DNA of 64,000 nt from Mesorhizobium ciceri WSM4083 (GCF_000519305.1 NZ_JAFG01000003.1:437070-501069); one strand, 5' to 3'. Counted from the stretch's first letter, positions 1 through 8,284 are shown. Notes: generated from the sequence alone by a model not told the origin. Numbers and translations are program-made.

Positions 1-1057
1 CGAGCCGATGACCCAGCAAGGCGAGCGCCACAACGCCCACCAGATTGTACATCGGCGCGCCCCAGGCCTCGCCTGCGCCGGTAAACAGCGAGGCCACCAT
101 GACAAGCACCGCCGGACCAAGCCCCATCCACACGAGATAGGCCAGCGTGCCGCGCTCGACGGGCTGTTGCGGCGCGGGCGAACGCCGCAACAGCCCCGAT
201 ATCGCCAACACCAGCAATAAGCCGCAGAGCCCCGCCATCTGGACGCCGATATAGTAAAGGCGAGCGCGGTGGACCAACACCCATTCATCGCGCCCGGCGA
301 CATAGGTCAGCGGCAGGAAATCGATGCGGTAGAGCTGGACGGCCAGCGGCGCGGCGACGGCGAGGAAAACCGCGAGCCCAAGCCAGGGCCAGGGCGTGGC
401 GAGCCGATTGCGTGCCCGTGCGTCCGACAGCAGCCAGACCGCCCCGAAGAGCAACAGCAGCCCGGTGGAAAACTTCGCGTAGAGCCCGACGCCCGACACC
501 AGTCCGAGCGCCAGCCAGCAGCCCGGCCCACCGCCACGGCCCGCACGCCACAGCAGCCAGCAGATTGCGGCCCAGAAGGGCATCTGCGCATAGTCATGAT
601 TGAATTGCGGTGTCGGCCAGCCGAAGAAATACAATGACGGCATCAAAAGCACGGCGGCCAGCGCGCGGGTTCTCCCGAGCATGTCGCGGCCCAGCAGGTA
701 GACGAAGACGAAGGTCGCCGAGACGACAAGCTGGGCGAGCAGATATTCCGGCCAGCGGAACGATCCGGTCAGAAGATGGCTGATCTCGAGCAGCCAGCCG
801 GGAAGCTGCGGATGCTTGTAGGTCAAAAGCACCCATTCGCGGCCCCACATGAAACTCTCGACGACATCTCCGGGCGGGGCGGCATCGACAAGCGCCGGCA
901 CCACGGTCCAGCACAGGATCTGGGTCAGGCATAAAAGCGCCAAGCCGGCTTCTGGATAGCGCGTCAGCCCTGGCCAGATCGACGACTGCCGCCAGTCGCC
1001 TGGAACAGAACTGCCGACAGGCAGCCAACCGTTGATGGGCTCGTCGATTCGCGTCAT
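1..1057 (-). CDS. GT39-like membrane glycosyltransferase, 3' truncated by window edge
   Basis: The frame opens at the ATG at 1057 and stays open to base 1, so the C-terminus lies outside. About 352 residues are visible: an N-terminal hydrophobic segment, a short extracytoplasmic loop with an HPQLPGW motif near residue 83, then many membrane helices. The HPxLxxW loop and multi-helix layout match the ArnT/PMT (GT39) family, which uses polyprenyl-phosphate sugars on the periplasmic face. The acceptor cannot be told from sequence. The family assignment is inferred from motif and topology; the substrate is unknown. Confidence 0.8.
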   Translation of the reverse strand, partial: MTRIDEPINGWLPVGSSVPGDWRQSSIWPGLTRYPEAGLALLCLTQILCWTVVPALVDAAPPGDVVESFMWGREWVLLTYKHPQLPGWLLEISHLLTGSFRWPEYLLAQLVVSATFVFVYLLGRDMLGRTRALAAVLLMPSLYFFGWPTPQFNHDYAQMPFWAAICWLLWRAGRGGGPGCWLALGLVSGVGLYAKFSTGLLLLFGAVWLLSDARARNRLATPWPWLGLAVFLAVAAPLAVQLYRIDFLPLTYVAGRDEWVLVHRARLYYIGVQMAGLCGLLLVLAISGLLRRSPAPQQPVERGTLAYLVWMGLGPAVLVMVASLFTGAGEAWGAPMYNLVGVVALALLGHRL

Positions 1058-1335
1058 GCGGTGGATAAATCACACCGGACGGTTTTACGAACAGCCCAGA
1101 ACTCGAAGCTTACGAAAATGTATACTTGGGCGACCATGGCAAAACCAAGATTGAGGCAGAGTTTCGCGCCACCATGCCGCCGCTCCCATCATCACATGCC
1201 AGCAAGACAACAATGGAACACGCCATCCCACAGCACCCTGAACATGCCGGGCATGGCGCATTGGGCGTGATCGCGGCAGGCGTCGCCTAAGCCTGACCGG
1301 CTCCCGTCCTCAGAAAAGCATCCAGGATTTGAAAA

Positions 1336-2043
1336 ATGCGCCACCACCATGCCGTCATTCACTACCGTGCGCTCGATTTCTGGATGGCCCGTGCGGCCGT
1401 TCTCGTCATCATCTGCCTGCAGCTTCTGGTCATCAACAATCTCTCATTCGGGCCGCGCTGGCTGGCGCCCGCGCTGGAAGCCGCCCTGCTGCTGCCCTTG
1501 TCGGTGGCCACCGCCTGGACACAGGCCGCCACCCGGAAGGCGGTCGAGGACCACGAGTGGCATACGATCGGCCAGTTTCGGGTCATGATCCGCAGAACAG
1601 CCCTGACCATGACCGCCATCATCAGCATCATGAATTGCGGTTCGCTGGTCCTGCTGGTGCATGCCTTGCTGGAGGGCCATGCCGGCAACAGCGGCACGAC
1701 CCTGCTGATCGACGCACTCAACATCTGGGTCACCAACGTCATCGTCTTTGCCTTGTGGTTCTGGAGCACCGATCGCGGCGGGCCACCGACCTGCGGTCTG
1801 GTCAAGCTCGCGCAGGCCGATTTCCTGTTTGCACAGATGACGTTGAACGACCGTGAACTCCGAGATTGGCTGCCCGGCTTCGTCGATTATTTCTTCCTCG
1901 CCTTCACCAATGCGACAGCGTTTTCGCCCACCGATACCTTGCCACTTTCCCAGCGCGCCAAGCTGCTGATGATGGCCGAGGCCATGATCTCGCTGCTGAC
2001 CATCGCGCTGGTCGCGGCACGCGCGGTCAACATCCTCGCTTGA
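1336..2043 (+). CDS. Multi-pass membrane protein (DUF1345-like)
   Basis: 235 residues with about four to five hydrophobic segments and a C-terminal stretch of the form YFFLAFTNATAFSPTD followed by a long helix. That SPTD motif before the last helix is reminiscent of DUF1345 and ion-channel-like small membrane proteins, but I do not recognise a defined function. AGGA lies about 8 nt before the ATG, a weak ribosome site. A bidirectional terminator follows at 2061-2093, so it is probably monocistronic. Confidence 0.75.
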   Translation: MRHHHAVIHYRALDFWMARAAVLVIICLQLLVINNLSFGPRWLAPALEAALLLPLSVATAWTQAATRKAVEDHEWHTIGQFRVMIRRTALTMTAIISIMNCGSLVLLVHALLEGHAGNSGTTLLIDALNIWVTNVIVFALWFWSTDRGGPPTCGLVKLAQADFLFAQMTLNDRELRDWLPGFVDYFFLAFTNATAFSPTDTLPLSQRAKLLMMAEAMISLLTIALVAARAVNILA

Positions 2044-2060
2044 TCGGCCCGACACGCAAA

Positions 2061-2093
2061 AATAGCCCGCCCGGCGCACCGGAACGGGCTATT
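2061..2093. terminator. Bidirectional rho-independent terminator
   Basis: Arms AATAGCCCG (2061-2069) and CGGGCTATT (2085-2093) are perfect complements around a 15-nt loop. The run of A before the left arm gives a T-run for minus-strand transcripts, and TTTTGGG follows on the plus strand. It separates the convergent genes at 1336-2043 and 2130-2444. Confidence 0.85.
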
Positions 2094-2129
2094 TTGGGTT
2101 GTCTTCGATGGTTCGATGCAGCGCCGAAC

Positions 2130-2444
2130 TTAGTGGCGCTTGCCCAGCCTGTAGCTGTTGCCGCCCAGCAGGTTGACGCCGAGCCCGCTCAGGACGCCAC
2201 CGACGATATTGGTCTTGTTGCCGTTCAGAATGCCTGAGACGACATTGCCGCTCAGGATGTTGTTGCCGCTGAGCACGTCGTTCAGTGCGGTGATCTTGCC
2301 AAGGTCGATGGACGGCGAAACATTGATCAGGCTGCCCGAATTGCCTCCCAAGCCGCCCGAACCTCCGCACCCACAACCCGCCTCGGCGGCTCCAACGGAC
2401 GATGCAACTGCAACAGCGGCGAAAATGACAGTGAACTTGTTCAT
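2130..2444 (-). CDS. Small secreted Gly/Asn-rich protein
   Basis: 104 residues. A clear signal peptide (residues 1-22, ending AEA) is followed by a Gly/Cys-rich segment (GCGCGGSGG) and a body of loosely repeated N-x-L-S-G-N-x-V-S-G units (NDVLSGN, NILSGN, NVVSGI, GGVLSG). GGGAG is 8 nt before the ATG. The repeats suggest an extracellular beta-solenoid or surface-attached peptide, but no family is recognised. Gene reality is well supported by signal peptide, ribosome site and terminator. Confidence 0.7.
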   Translation of the reverse strand: MNKFTVIFAAVAVASSVGAAEAGCGCGGSGGLGGNSGSLINVSPSIDLGKITALNDVLSGNNILSGNVVSGILNGNKTNIVGGVLSGLGVNLLGGNSYRLGKRH

Positions 2445-2760
2445 GAAAGCTACTCCCGTTTGATGATGGAGATGGCTTCCGTCTTCTGTGGTCTATGTAT
2501 TTTCGGTACTTCAATCAAAAATTAACAATAATCATTATGCATAACCGATATGATTAACATGCTTGTGACAACGGGCGATGACGAGACCGGTCAGCTCGAA
2601 TGCCGCTCAGCAATGGCCGATCGGAAATACAAAAAAGCCCGCCCCGGCGTGGGCCGAAGCGGGCAGCGGTCGGTCCTGGAAATGAAAGCCACGCCGCGCC
2701 AGGTCGCCCGCCTCGGTAATTCCGTCAGGCAGTGGCCAACAGACGACGCGGTGCCAACAG
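2445..2760. other. Intergenic region, 316 bp
   Basis: The left third is AT-rich (2505-2555) and probably carries the promoter of the secreted-protein gene on the minus strand. The right part holds the terminator of the phage lysis cassette (2637-2664). No convincing gene is seen; short open frames here lack ribosome sites. Confidence 0.5.
2637..2664 (-). terminator. Terminator of phage lysis cassette
   Basis: Stem GCCCGC (2637-2642) / GCGGGC (2659-2664), with a run of six A before it on the plus strand (six U on the minus-strand transcript). It lies about 100 bp beyond the stop of the gene at 2761-3084 and would end the minus-strand phage transcript. Confidence 0.75.
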
Positions 2761-3084
2761 CTACTCCTCCACCCCCGGCTTGAATCTCCGCACCACAAAC
2801 TCGAACAGCACGTCCGAAATCCACATGGCGCAGACGCCGATCAGGAAGGCGGCCGCCAGCGTGGTGGTGTCGTCGGCTGGGTCGGGCATCGGCAGGCCGG
2901 CGATCCTGGCGTAGGAAACAGCCGGCAGCGTCAGATAGGCCGCGGCAAGCGCGCCGCAGATTGGCGAGGCCACCATTTCGCGCAGCTTGTAGCGATGCCG
3001 CGACAGCGCGCGCAGAACGCCGCCGGCGAGACCCGCCGCCACGACCGGTCCCTTGATGCCGAGCAGGTCGAAAAGATCGTTCAT
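2761..3084 (-). CDS. Phage holin-like membrane protein
   Basis: 107 residues with about three hydrophobic segments (roughly 12-26, 43-58 and 76-95) and a basic C-terminus (RRFKPG). Two ATGs are adjacent (3087 and 3084). GGAGG sits 2 nt from the first and 5 nt from the second, so 3084 is preferred; the upstream spanin stop overlaps here. Position at the end of a terminase-lysin-spanin block suggests a holin or holin-like lysis protein; this is inferred from context and topology only. Confidence 0.65.
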   Translation of the reverse strand: MNDLFDLLGIKGPVVAAGLAGGVLRALSRHRYKLREMVASPICGALAAAYLTLPAVSYARIAGLPMPDPADDTTTLAAAFLIGVCAMWISDVLFEFVVRRFKPGVEE

Positions 3085-3269
3085 CATGGCCTCCAGCCGC
3101 AAAGTTTCTGGCCCTTTTCGTTGTGAGCCAGGATCGCCGCCACCGACGCGTCGGAAAGGGCCACCGCCTCTGCCCTTGTCGGCCGGATGGGATGCCCGGC
3201 CGCGCAGAACGACCCGCCTGATGTGGTGCAGCTGGCCAGCAGGAGCGAGAGCGCTATGATTTTGACCAT
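3084..3269 (-). CDS. Rz1-like outer-membrane spanin lipoprotein
   Basis: 61 residues: signal peptide with lipobox LLASC (Cys 14), then a short body ending HNEKGQKLCGWRP. A tiny lipoprotein starting inside the 3' end of an i-spanin gene is the hallmark of an o-spanin, which bridges to the inner-membrane partner to fuse the membranes at lysis. Its first 16 bp overlap the i-spanin gene (3254-3487). The assignment is from architecture and position. Confidence 0.75.
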   Translation of the reverse strand: MVKIIALSLLLASCTTSGGSFCAAGHPIRPTRAEAVALSDASVAAILAHNEKGQKLCGWRP

Positions 3270-3487
3270 CTGGCCAGCCTCCCTCTGTTGTCGTCCGGCG
3301 CCCGGCCGGCGACGGCATCGTCGATCTTTTGGGCTTCGGTGCGCGCCGCGGCGTCGGCGGCATCCTGCCTGGCCTTCTGGCTGGCCTTGCCCTTGGCATA
3401 AGCTGTCCAGACACCGGCAAGCGCGGCGCCCATTGCCAGAAGATACGGCCAAGCCTGGCCAAGCAGCGCGAGGGTGATTGTTCCCAT
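3254..3487 (-). CDS. Rz-like inner-membrane spanin
   Basis: 77 residues: one N-terminal membrane helix (about 5-25), then an Ala/Lys/Arg-rich helical periplasmic segment ending NRGRLARWSK. GGAGA precedes the ATG at 3487, which nearly abuts the stop of the upstream gene (3489). Together with the overlapping lipoprotein it forms a typical two-component spanin pair. Confidence 0.75.
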   Translation of the reverse strand: MGTITLALLGQAWPYLLAMGAALAGVWTAYAKGKASQKARQDAADAAARTEAQKIDDAVAGRAPDDNRGRLARWSKS

Positions 3488-3488
3488 C

Positions 3489-3707
3489 TCATGTCTCCTT
3501 GGCCGGCGGCGCGACCATGCCGCGCGGCCCGTCACGCACCGCGTTGATGATGATCTTGGCAAGGGCAATGGCGCCGCTGATCTGAAGCGCGGTGCGGTCG
3601 CTCACGCCGAGCAGCGTCCAGTCGAAGCCGGCGAGCGCGCCGCCGCAGATGATGGCGATCAGCGTGTTGAGAAGATTGTGCAGCGCATTGGTGTTGAACC
3701 ATCTCAT
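3489..3707 (-). CDS. Small phage membrane protein (possible holin)
   Basis: 72 residues with two hydrophobic segments (roughly 10-27 and 42-59) and a short charged tail. The ATG at 3707 overlaps the stop of the upstream fusion gene (ATGA, 3704-3707), with GGGGAG 9 nt upstream. Two short helices between an endolysin and spanins fit a class II holin, but the sequence itself is not diagnostic. Confidence 0.65.
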   Translation of the reverse strand: MRWFNTNALHNLLNTLIAIICGGALAGFDWTLLGVSDRTALQISGAIALAKIIINAVRDGPRGMVAPPAKET

Positions 3708-4837
3708 CGAAACAGGCTCCCCAAAAAATCGACGACCTGATGCCGGAAAGCCGCGAGCGCTCCGGCCAGGAGAACGAGGATGCCGGCCGCGGCAGCCGCC
3801 TTGCCGCCAGGCGCCGGCGGCACGGGCTGGATCGACGACGCCCCATTGGGCAATGTTTCGACCCTGGGCGGCGGCGCCGCGGTCACCGGTGCCGCCGGGC
3901 GCTGCGCCGACATCAGCAGGGCCTGAACCCGCACCGACCTGACCCGATCCGACCAGCCGCGCCCGAATGTCGCCCATGTCGGCAACCGCTTGAGGAACGC
4001 CAGCCGCGCATCGCAAAGCGCATCGATGGTCACACCGGCCGGCTTTGCCTTGGCCGCCGCGACGGTGACCGGTCCGATCCGCCCGTCCTGCGCAACGCCG
4101 ACGGCCGCCTGCAAATATTTGGCTGCCCGGCCAGGCCCGCTGTTGACGGCGAAATCGAACACCGCATGGTCGACGCCATCGGGCAATTCGGCGCCGAGCA
4201 CAGCGTCCCAGTAGAAGCGGCGAAAAAGCCGAAACTCCTCGAACCAATCGGCCAGCGTGGAAAACACCTTGAAGCGGCCGGATTGCATGCGGTCGAGCAT
4301 CTCCATCAGCCCGGCCTCGACCGAGACCGAACCGTCCGGGAATTGCGCGTGGCGGGTCAGCATGTTCAGCCCGTGCGCTGAATATTGCCGGGCAAGCGCC
4401 ACGCCCGCCCCTTCCAGCGTCTCGCGGCGGCCGTCGCGCGGCCAGGCGAAGGGCAGCCATTCGCCCCAGGGTTTGAGCGTCAGCGTCTGCATCGCCGGCG
4501 TCTGCTGCGAGGCCCGCGCAGCCTTGGTGACATAGACGACATCAGCCTCCGTATCCCAGGCAAGCTCGACCGCGGCCGAAGGATGGTCCCAGCCGAAATC
4601 GAGCGCGCCGAGCCTTGGCCAGTAGCGCGGCAGCCGGAACGGCTCGCAGGCGATCAGCGCCTCGGCCACCGGGAAGATGCGGCCCGAACCCAGCACCGGA
4701 ATGCCGCGGGCGCGGGCCTCGCGCTCATGCGCCGGATAGGCGGCAACGATCGCCGCGCGCTCCTGCGGCGTGTAGTGCGCGGCATCGTCGATGGTCATGA
4801 AGGTGACGTGTCGGGACATTCTTTTGCCGCCTGACAT
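3704..4837 (-). pseudogene. Terminase large-subunit C-terminus fused to GH108 endolysin C-terminus
   Basis: The 377-residue frame joins two unrelated phage proteins. Residues about 7-203 are the nuclease half of a terminase large subunit (start VTFMTIDD, LGALDFGWDHPSA around the Asp 80 motif, end ADWFEEFRL). From about residue 206 the text becomes RRFYWDAV...DFAVNSGPGRA, the middle and peptidoglycan-binding part of a GH108 (zliS-type) lysozyme, followed by a Pro-rich linker and a C-terminal membrane helix. The lysozyme N-terminus with the catalytic Glu is absent. An in-frame deletion of the intervening phage genes near base 4225 is the simplest cause. The upstream half of the terminase is at 5086-5781. 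Confidence 0.8.
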
Positions 4838-4891
4838 TGTTCGAAGAGAATCTTGGCACCAGGAACCACCGCGAGGCCATTGGAAAGCCTA

Positions 4892-5071
4892 GGTTCCTCG
4901 CCCCCGTGAAACGGGGGAGAGGTGTCGCGGCGAAGCCGTGACGGAGAGGGGGATGGCGCGGACATAACCAGGTGAAGCGCATCCAATCTTGTTGAGCCAG
5001 CGCCCTACGAAGCCCCCTCTCCGGTCGCTTCGCGCCCACCTCTCCCCCGCCGCTGGCGGGGGCGAGGAACC
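4892..5071. repeat. RIME-like palindromic repeat inside terminase gene
   Basis: A 180-bp element with perfect 15-bp terminal inverted repeats, GGTTCCTCGCCCCCG at 4892-4906 and its complement at 5057-5071, and inner imperfect palindromes (CCCCGTGAAACGGGG; CCCCGCCGCTGGCGGGG). It separates the two terminase halves. Similar short palindromic mosaic elements occur elsewhere in the window. Confidence 0.8.
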
Positions 5072-5085
5072 CAAGTTCTGACGCG

Positions 5086-5781
5086 TCAATCCTTCCCGAT
5101 CTCTTCCACCTGTTCCGCCGACAGAAACAACAGCACCACATCCGACATCCCCAGCAGCGGCGTGAACGTCACGATGGTGATGCCGCCTGTCGCGTTGGTG
5201 CGGGTCAGGCCTTCGGAATAGATATCGAGCGGCGGTTCCTCGTCGAACCAGACGCCGTGTAAAGTCTCGCCCTGCCATCTCTCGCGGCCCTTCTCGAAAC
5301 TCTTGAACGACAGCACCGATTCATCGGCCTGCACGTCGCCACCGCCACCCCAGCGCACCACGACGCTGTCGAGCGCGCCCGGTGCGCCGCGGCCCATGAA
5401 GGTCTGCACAATGGCGTCGGCCGGGATCATTCCGGTGCCCCAGGCCGCCTGCTGCTGCGGCGGACCGACCAGCACGCGCTGCGGATTGTCACGCGTGCCT
5501 TCGCCGGTGACGCCAGCCGCCCACAGCCTGACAGCAGAGTCAAACACCTTGCCTTGCCACCACTGGGGATATCGACCGGTCAGGTGCATGGCCCATTCGG
5601 CGCCCCCTGCCCTGGTCTTGCCGAGCTGGTTGCCGGCCATGAACAGGCGCTCGCGGTTCTGGGCGCCCGCTGCGTGAAACTCGGCTTGGCGTTGATACGG
5701 TCTATAGGCCGCCAATTGATTGGTCCGGCGCCGTCTGTCCAGTTCGGCCATCAGCGCCAGATATTCCGTCTTCACGGACAT
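5086..5781 (-). pseudogene. Terminase large subunit, N-terminal ATPase half
   Basis: 231 residues with Walker A AGNQLGKT (about 49-56) and Walker B HGVWFDEE (about 175-182) of the phage packaging ATPase. The frame stops just after VEEIGKD, where homologous proteins run on into the nuclease half; that half resumes at about 4816 in another frame. The interruption is the palindromic element at 4892-5071 plus flanks. The start at 5781 overlaps the small-subunit gene by 80 bp. Packaging function must be lost. Confidence 0.8.
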
Positions 5782-6124
5782 CGCCGGGCTCTTCGAGGAA
5801 CGGCTTGATGATCGTCTCGAGGGCGCGGATGCGGCTGCGGATTTCGTCATCGCTCAGGCCGTCCATTTGGTTGATCGTGGCATCGAAATCCTTGGGCAGC
5901 ACCGACAGCACGATCTTGAGATACTGATCCGGCTTGTCGGCCCGCACCTCGGCGATGACGCCGGCGCCATGTGTGCGGAAATCGGCGCGCACGGCGGCCA
6001 GGAAATCGTCGCCCAGTGTTTTCCTGGCGCGCTTGCGGCGCGGCTTCTGTGTCGCGGCCGGTTTGGCGGCGGGCCCGCGTCTCGCCGGCTTGCGGCGTGG
6101 CCTGGCGGCTGTCTTTTCAGTCAT
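5702..6124 (-). CDS. Phage terminase small-subunit-like protein
   Basis: 140 residues: a basic Lys/Arg/Ala/Pro-rich tail (1-36), then a helical core (about 38-112) with DFLAAVRADFRTHGAGVIAEVR and a stretch ending in an acidic C-terminus. It directly precedes and overlaps the terminase ATPase gene, the usual place for the DNA-recognition small subunit. It is probably a relic without function because the large subunit is broken. Confidence 0.65.
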   Translation of the reverse strand: MTEKTAARPRRKPARRGPAAKPAATQKPRRKRARKTLGDDFLAAVRADFRTHGAGVIAEVRADKPDQYLKIVLSVLPKDFDATINQMDGLSDDEIRSRIRALETIIKPFLEEPGDVREDGISGADGRTGQTAPDQSIGGL

Positions 6125-6551
6125 GGACGTCACCACCCACGGCGTTGGCAGCGGGAATGCCGGGCTTCGGCATCGATCCGGCCCGGCTGGCCGGTTTCTT
6201 TGAACGAGCGGATTTCTTCCTGGTCCGCTTCTTGGCTCCCTGGATGCGCTTTGGCTTTGCCGCGTCGGCAGGCTTCGCCGCCGGGGCAGGCTTTGCCGCC
6301 GGGGCAGGCCTTGCCACACCGGCCCGCGCCCTGAGACGCGCCATGACCAGACCGACAAGGTGCCCGGCGATGCCGGCCTGCGGGAACCCGAACCCGCCGG
6401 CCTCGTCCCGCACCATGCCGATCTTTACGCCGGGTGCGACCTGCTCGACACGCCCCAGGCGTGGCTGCGGCGCGGCGCCCTCGAACTGGCCAATGGCGCT
6501 GACGATTTCCTGGCCGTCAGCATCGGTGATGATGGTGGCGTAGCGGGTCAT
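6117..6551 (-). CDS. Phage-associated protein with basic AKP-rich tail
   Basis: 144 residues. An N-terminal domain (1-55: RYATIITD, VSAIGQFEGAAPQPRLGRVEQVAPGVKIGM) is followed by a low-complexity basic tail rich in PAAKP repeats. The first 48 residues are repeated almost unchanged at 7600-7742. The end overlaps the terminase small-subunit start by 8 bp, so it belongs to the phage operon. No family is recognised. Confidence 0.6.
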   Translation of the reverse strand: MTRYATIITDADGQEIVSAIGQFEGAAPQPRLGRVEQVAPGVKIGMVRDEAGGFGFPQAGIAGHLVGLVMARLRARAGVARPAPAAKPAPAAKPADAAKPKRIQGAKKRTRKKSARSKKPASRAGSMPKPGIPAANAVGGDVHD

Positions 6552-6628
6552 GAATCACACTCCTGAATCAGCGCGTGTTGCGGGGACAACCCATTGATGG
6601 GAAGCTGGCTGTTCGAGGGAGGACAGCC

Positions 6629-7444
6629 ATGAGCAACGTCACCACGCATTACGGTAGCGACGGCATCGTCGAGCGTATATTGGCCGCGATTCCCGATGCG
6701 AAATCCGATAAAATCAGTGCCGCGCAGCTTTATCCGTTCGACCAGCTTCACGGCCGCGAGCTCATCGCCACGCGAGACCATGGAGCTCGTCTTGCCCCCT
6801 CGCCCACCGACCGGATCCTCGATATCGGCAGCGGCATTGGCGGCCCGGCGCGCTTCCTGGCCGCCACCTATGGCTGCCAGGTCGACGGCGTCGACCTCAC
6901 ACCAGCCTTTGTCGAGGCATCCGGCCGACTGACCACGCTCATCGGCCTTGGCGACAGGATTCGCTTCCACGAAGCCGACGCGGCGAAACTGCCCTTTGCC
7001 GACAACACATTCGACGCCGCAATCTGCTTCTATGTCGGCATGAACATCGCCGACAAGGCCGCCGTCATCGGGCAGGCTTTTCGCGTTCTGAAGCCGGGCG
7101 GCAAACTGATCTGGACCGAAGCCGTGCTGGCAGCCGGCGAGCCGAATTACCCCTTGCCCTGGGCGGTTGCACCGGAAGCCAGCCACCTTGTTGACCGGGA
7201 TACCCTGAAGACCCTGTTCGCCGACGCGGGCTTCCATATTGACGAAATCATCGACGAGACCGGCGAACATGTCGAACTGGCGATGCAAAGGGCCAGTTCC
7301 GGCATCATTCCTTCGCCTGCGCAACAGCAGGCCAATGAAATCGTGCTCGGCACCGAATTCGTGCAGCGACGCAAGAACTACATCCGCAGCCTGAGCGAAG
7401 GCAGATTGGCGTCACTGGCCGTCATCGTTTCGAAGCTTGCCTGA
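6629..7444 (+). CDS. SAM-dependent methyltransferase (class I)
   Basis: 271 residues. Motif I ILDIGSGIGGPARFLA near residue 69, then GVDLTPAFVEAS and the post-I ADAAKLPFADNTFDAA region define a Rossmann-fold class I enzyme. The N-terminal YPFDQLHGRELIATRDHG resembles the gamma-TMT / sarcosine N-methyltransferase group, so a small-molecule substrate is likely. GAGGGAGG lies 7 nt before the ATG at 6629. It is opposite in strand to the surrounding phage genes. The substrate is not predictable. Confidence 0.85.
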   Translation: MSNVTTHYGSDGIVERILAAIPDAKSDKISAAQLYPFDQLHGRELIATRDHGARLAPSPTDRILDIGSGIGGPARFLAATYGCQVDGVDLTPAFVEASGRLTTLIGLGDRIRFHEADAAKLPFADNTFDAAICFYVGMNIADKAAVIGQAFRVLKPGGKLIWTEAVLAAGEPNYPLPWAVAPEASHLVDRDTLKTLFADAGFHIDEIIDETGEHVELAMQRASSGIIPSPAQQQANEIVLGTEFVQRRKNYIRSLSEGRLASLAVIVSKLA

Positions 7445-7469
7445 CCGGAGCCGTGAGCGTAACGAAGGG

Positions 7470-7590
7470 CAGAAACAAAAAACCCGCCTGGCGGCGGGTC
7501 GTTGGCGCAACTCAGCACCATGGGCAAAAATGTAGCATAGCTGCACTCAACCCGTCAACCGTTTTCTGAGAAAAAATTCCTAAATCGGTA
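7470..7590. repeat. Direct repeat, copy A (with copy B at 8285-8406)
   Basis: About 120 bp nearly identical to 8285-8406, running from CAGAAACAAAAAA through a terminator hairpin and a minus-strand promoter to GAGAAAAAATTCCTA. The two copies bracket the phage-gene fragment (7600-7742) and the gene at 7799-8245. Confidence 0.85.
7473..7522 (-). ncRNA. Putative short RNA, copy A (promoter plus terminator)
   Basis: On the minus strand a -35 TTGACG (7558-7553) and a -10 TACATT (7534-7529) are 18 bp apart. A transcript beginning near 7522 would run about 50 nt and end at the hairpin ACCCGCC/GGCGGGT (7482-7488, 7493-7499) with a U-run. Both elements are conserved in copy B. It also contains a possible short leader frame starting ATGGTGCTGAGTTGC. 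Function unknown. Confidence 0.5.
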
Positions 7591-7742
7591 GAACCCGCCC
7601 GCACCATGCCGATCTTTACGCCGGGTGCCACCTGCTCGACACGCCCCAGGCGTGGCTGCGGTGCGGCGCCTTCGAATTCGCCGATGGCGCTGACGATTTC
7701 CTGGCCGTCATCGTCGGTGATGATCGTGGCGTAGCGGTACAT
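7512..7742 (-). pseudogene. Truncated duplicate of the 6117-6551 phage-associated gene
   Basis: Residues 1-48 (MYRYATIITDDDGQEIVSAI...GVKIGMVR) match the N-terminus of the protein at 6117-6551 at most positions. After this, at about base 7600, homology stops and the frame runs into the direct-repeat cassette, ending at 7512 after 76 codons. It has lost the basic tail. It is most simply a duplicated fragment whose 3' end was replaced by the repeat. Confidence 0.7.
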
Positions 7743-7798
7743 CGTGAGCCTCTTGAAGACTGGTGTAATTTGGTTCAATCAAAGGCGGCGGCGTCGCG

Positions 7799-8245
7799 GT
7801 GGCTGATGGCCAAGATAGAGGGCGAGTCCGATTGCCTCGATACCATCCGATCAGAGTGACCCCCGAGATAGATTGCGTCCAAAGCGACCTGCGCGAATTG
7901 CGCTGGACAAATGACGCGGTCGTGGCTGACTTCATAATCCCCGGCGACGAACACCATGTCTTGCGTGTTCTGTTCACCAATCAGGTGATCATCCGCATCC
8001 TCGACGAAATGCCGCTGAGCACCGAGCACGAGAACACGCCCAGGGAAGGTAACATTCCCCATCACTTCGCCTATCGGGTCGAAGGCGCCACCTTTGAGAC
8101 AATGCAGTCCGAGACGTGGAAGTTCACGCAGCACCCGGCAACACATTATCGCTTCGTGACCGGCTGGACATGCCTAGACGTTTTGTCGTCCAAGGAGCCG
8201 ACCTTTCGGGTCGTCAAGCGAATGCCAATTTCAACCTTCGACTGA
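7799..8245 (+). CDS. Conserved hypothetical protein
   Basis: 148 residues from a GTG at 7799; a TTG at 7832 (giving MPRYHPIRV) preceded by GAGGGCGAG is an equally good start. The core reads VADFIIPGD, VLRVLFTNQVIIRILDEMPLSTE and HYRFVTGWTCLDVLS, mixed alpha/beta without signal peptide or membrane helix. No family is recognised. It lies between the two copies of the RNA cassette and was perhaps mobilised with them. Confidence 0.65.
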   Translation: MADGQDRGRVRLPRYHPIRVTPEIDCVQSDLRELRWTNDAVVADFIIPGDEHHVLRVLFTNQVIIRILDEMPLSTEHENTPREGNIPHHFAYRVEGATFETMQSETWKFTQHPATHYRFVTGWTCLDVLSSKEPTFRVVKRMPISTFD

Positions 8246-8284
8246 CGACGAGAAACGTCTCGCAAAATACGGCAGCACAAAAGC

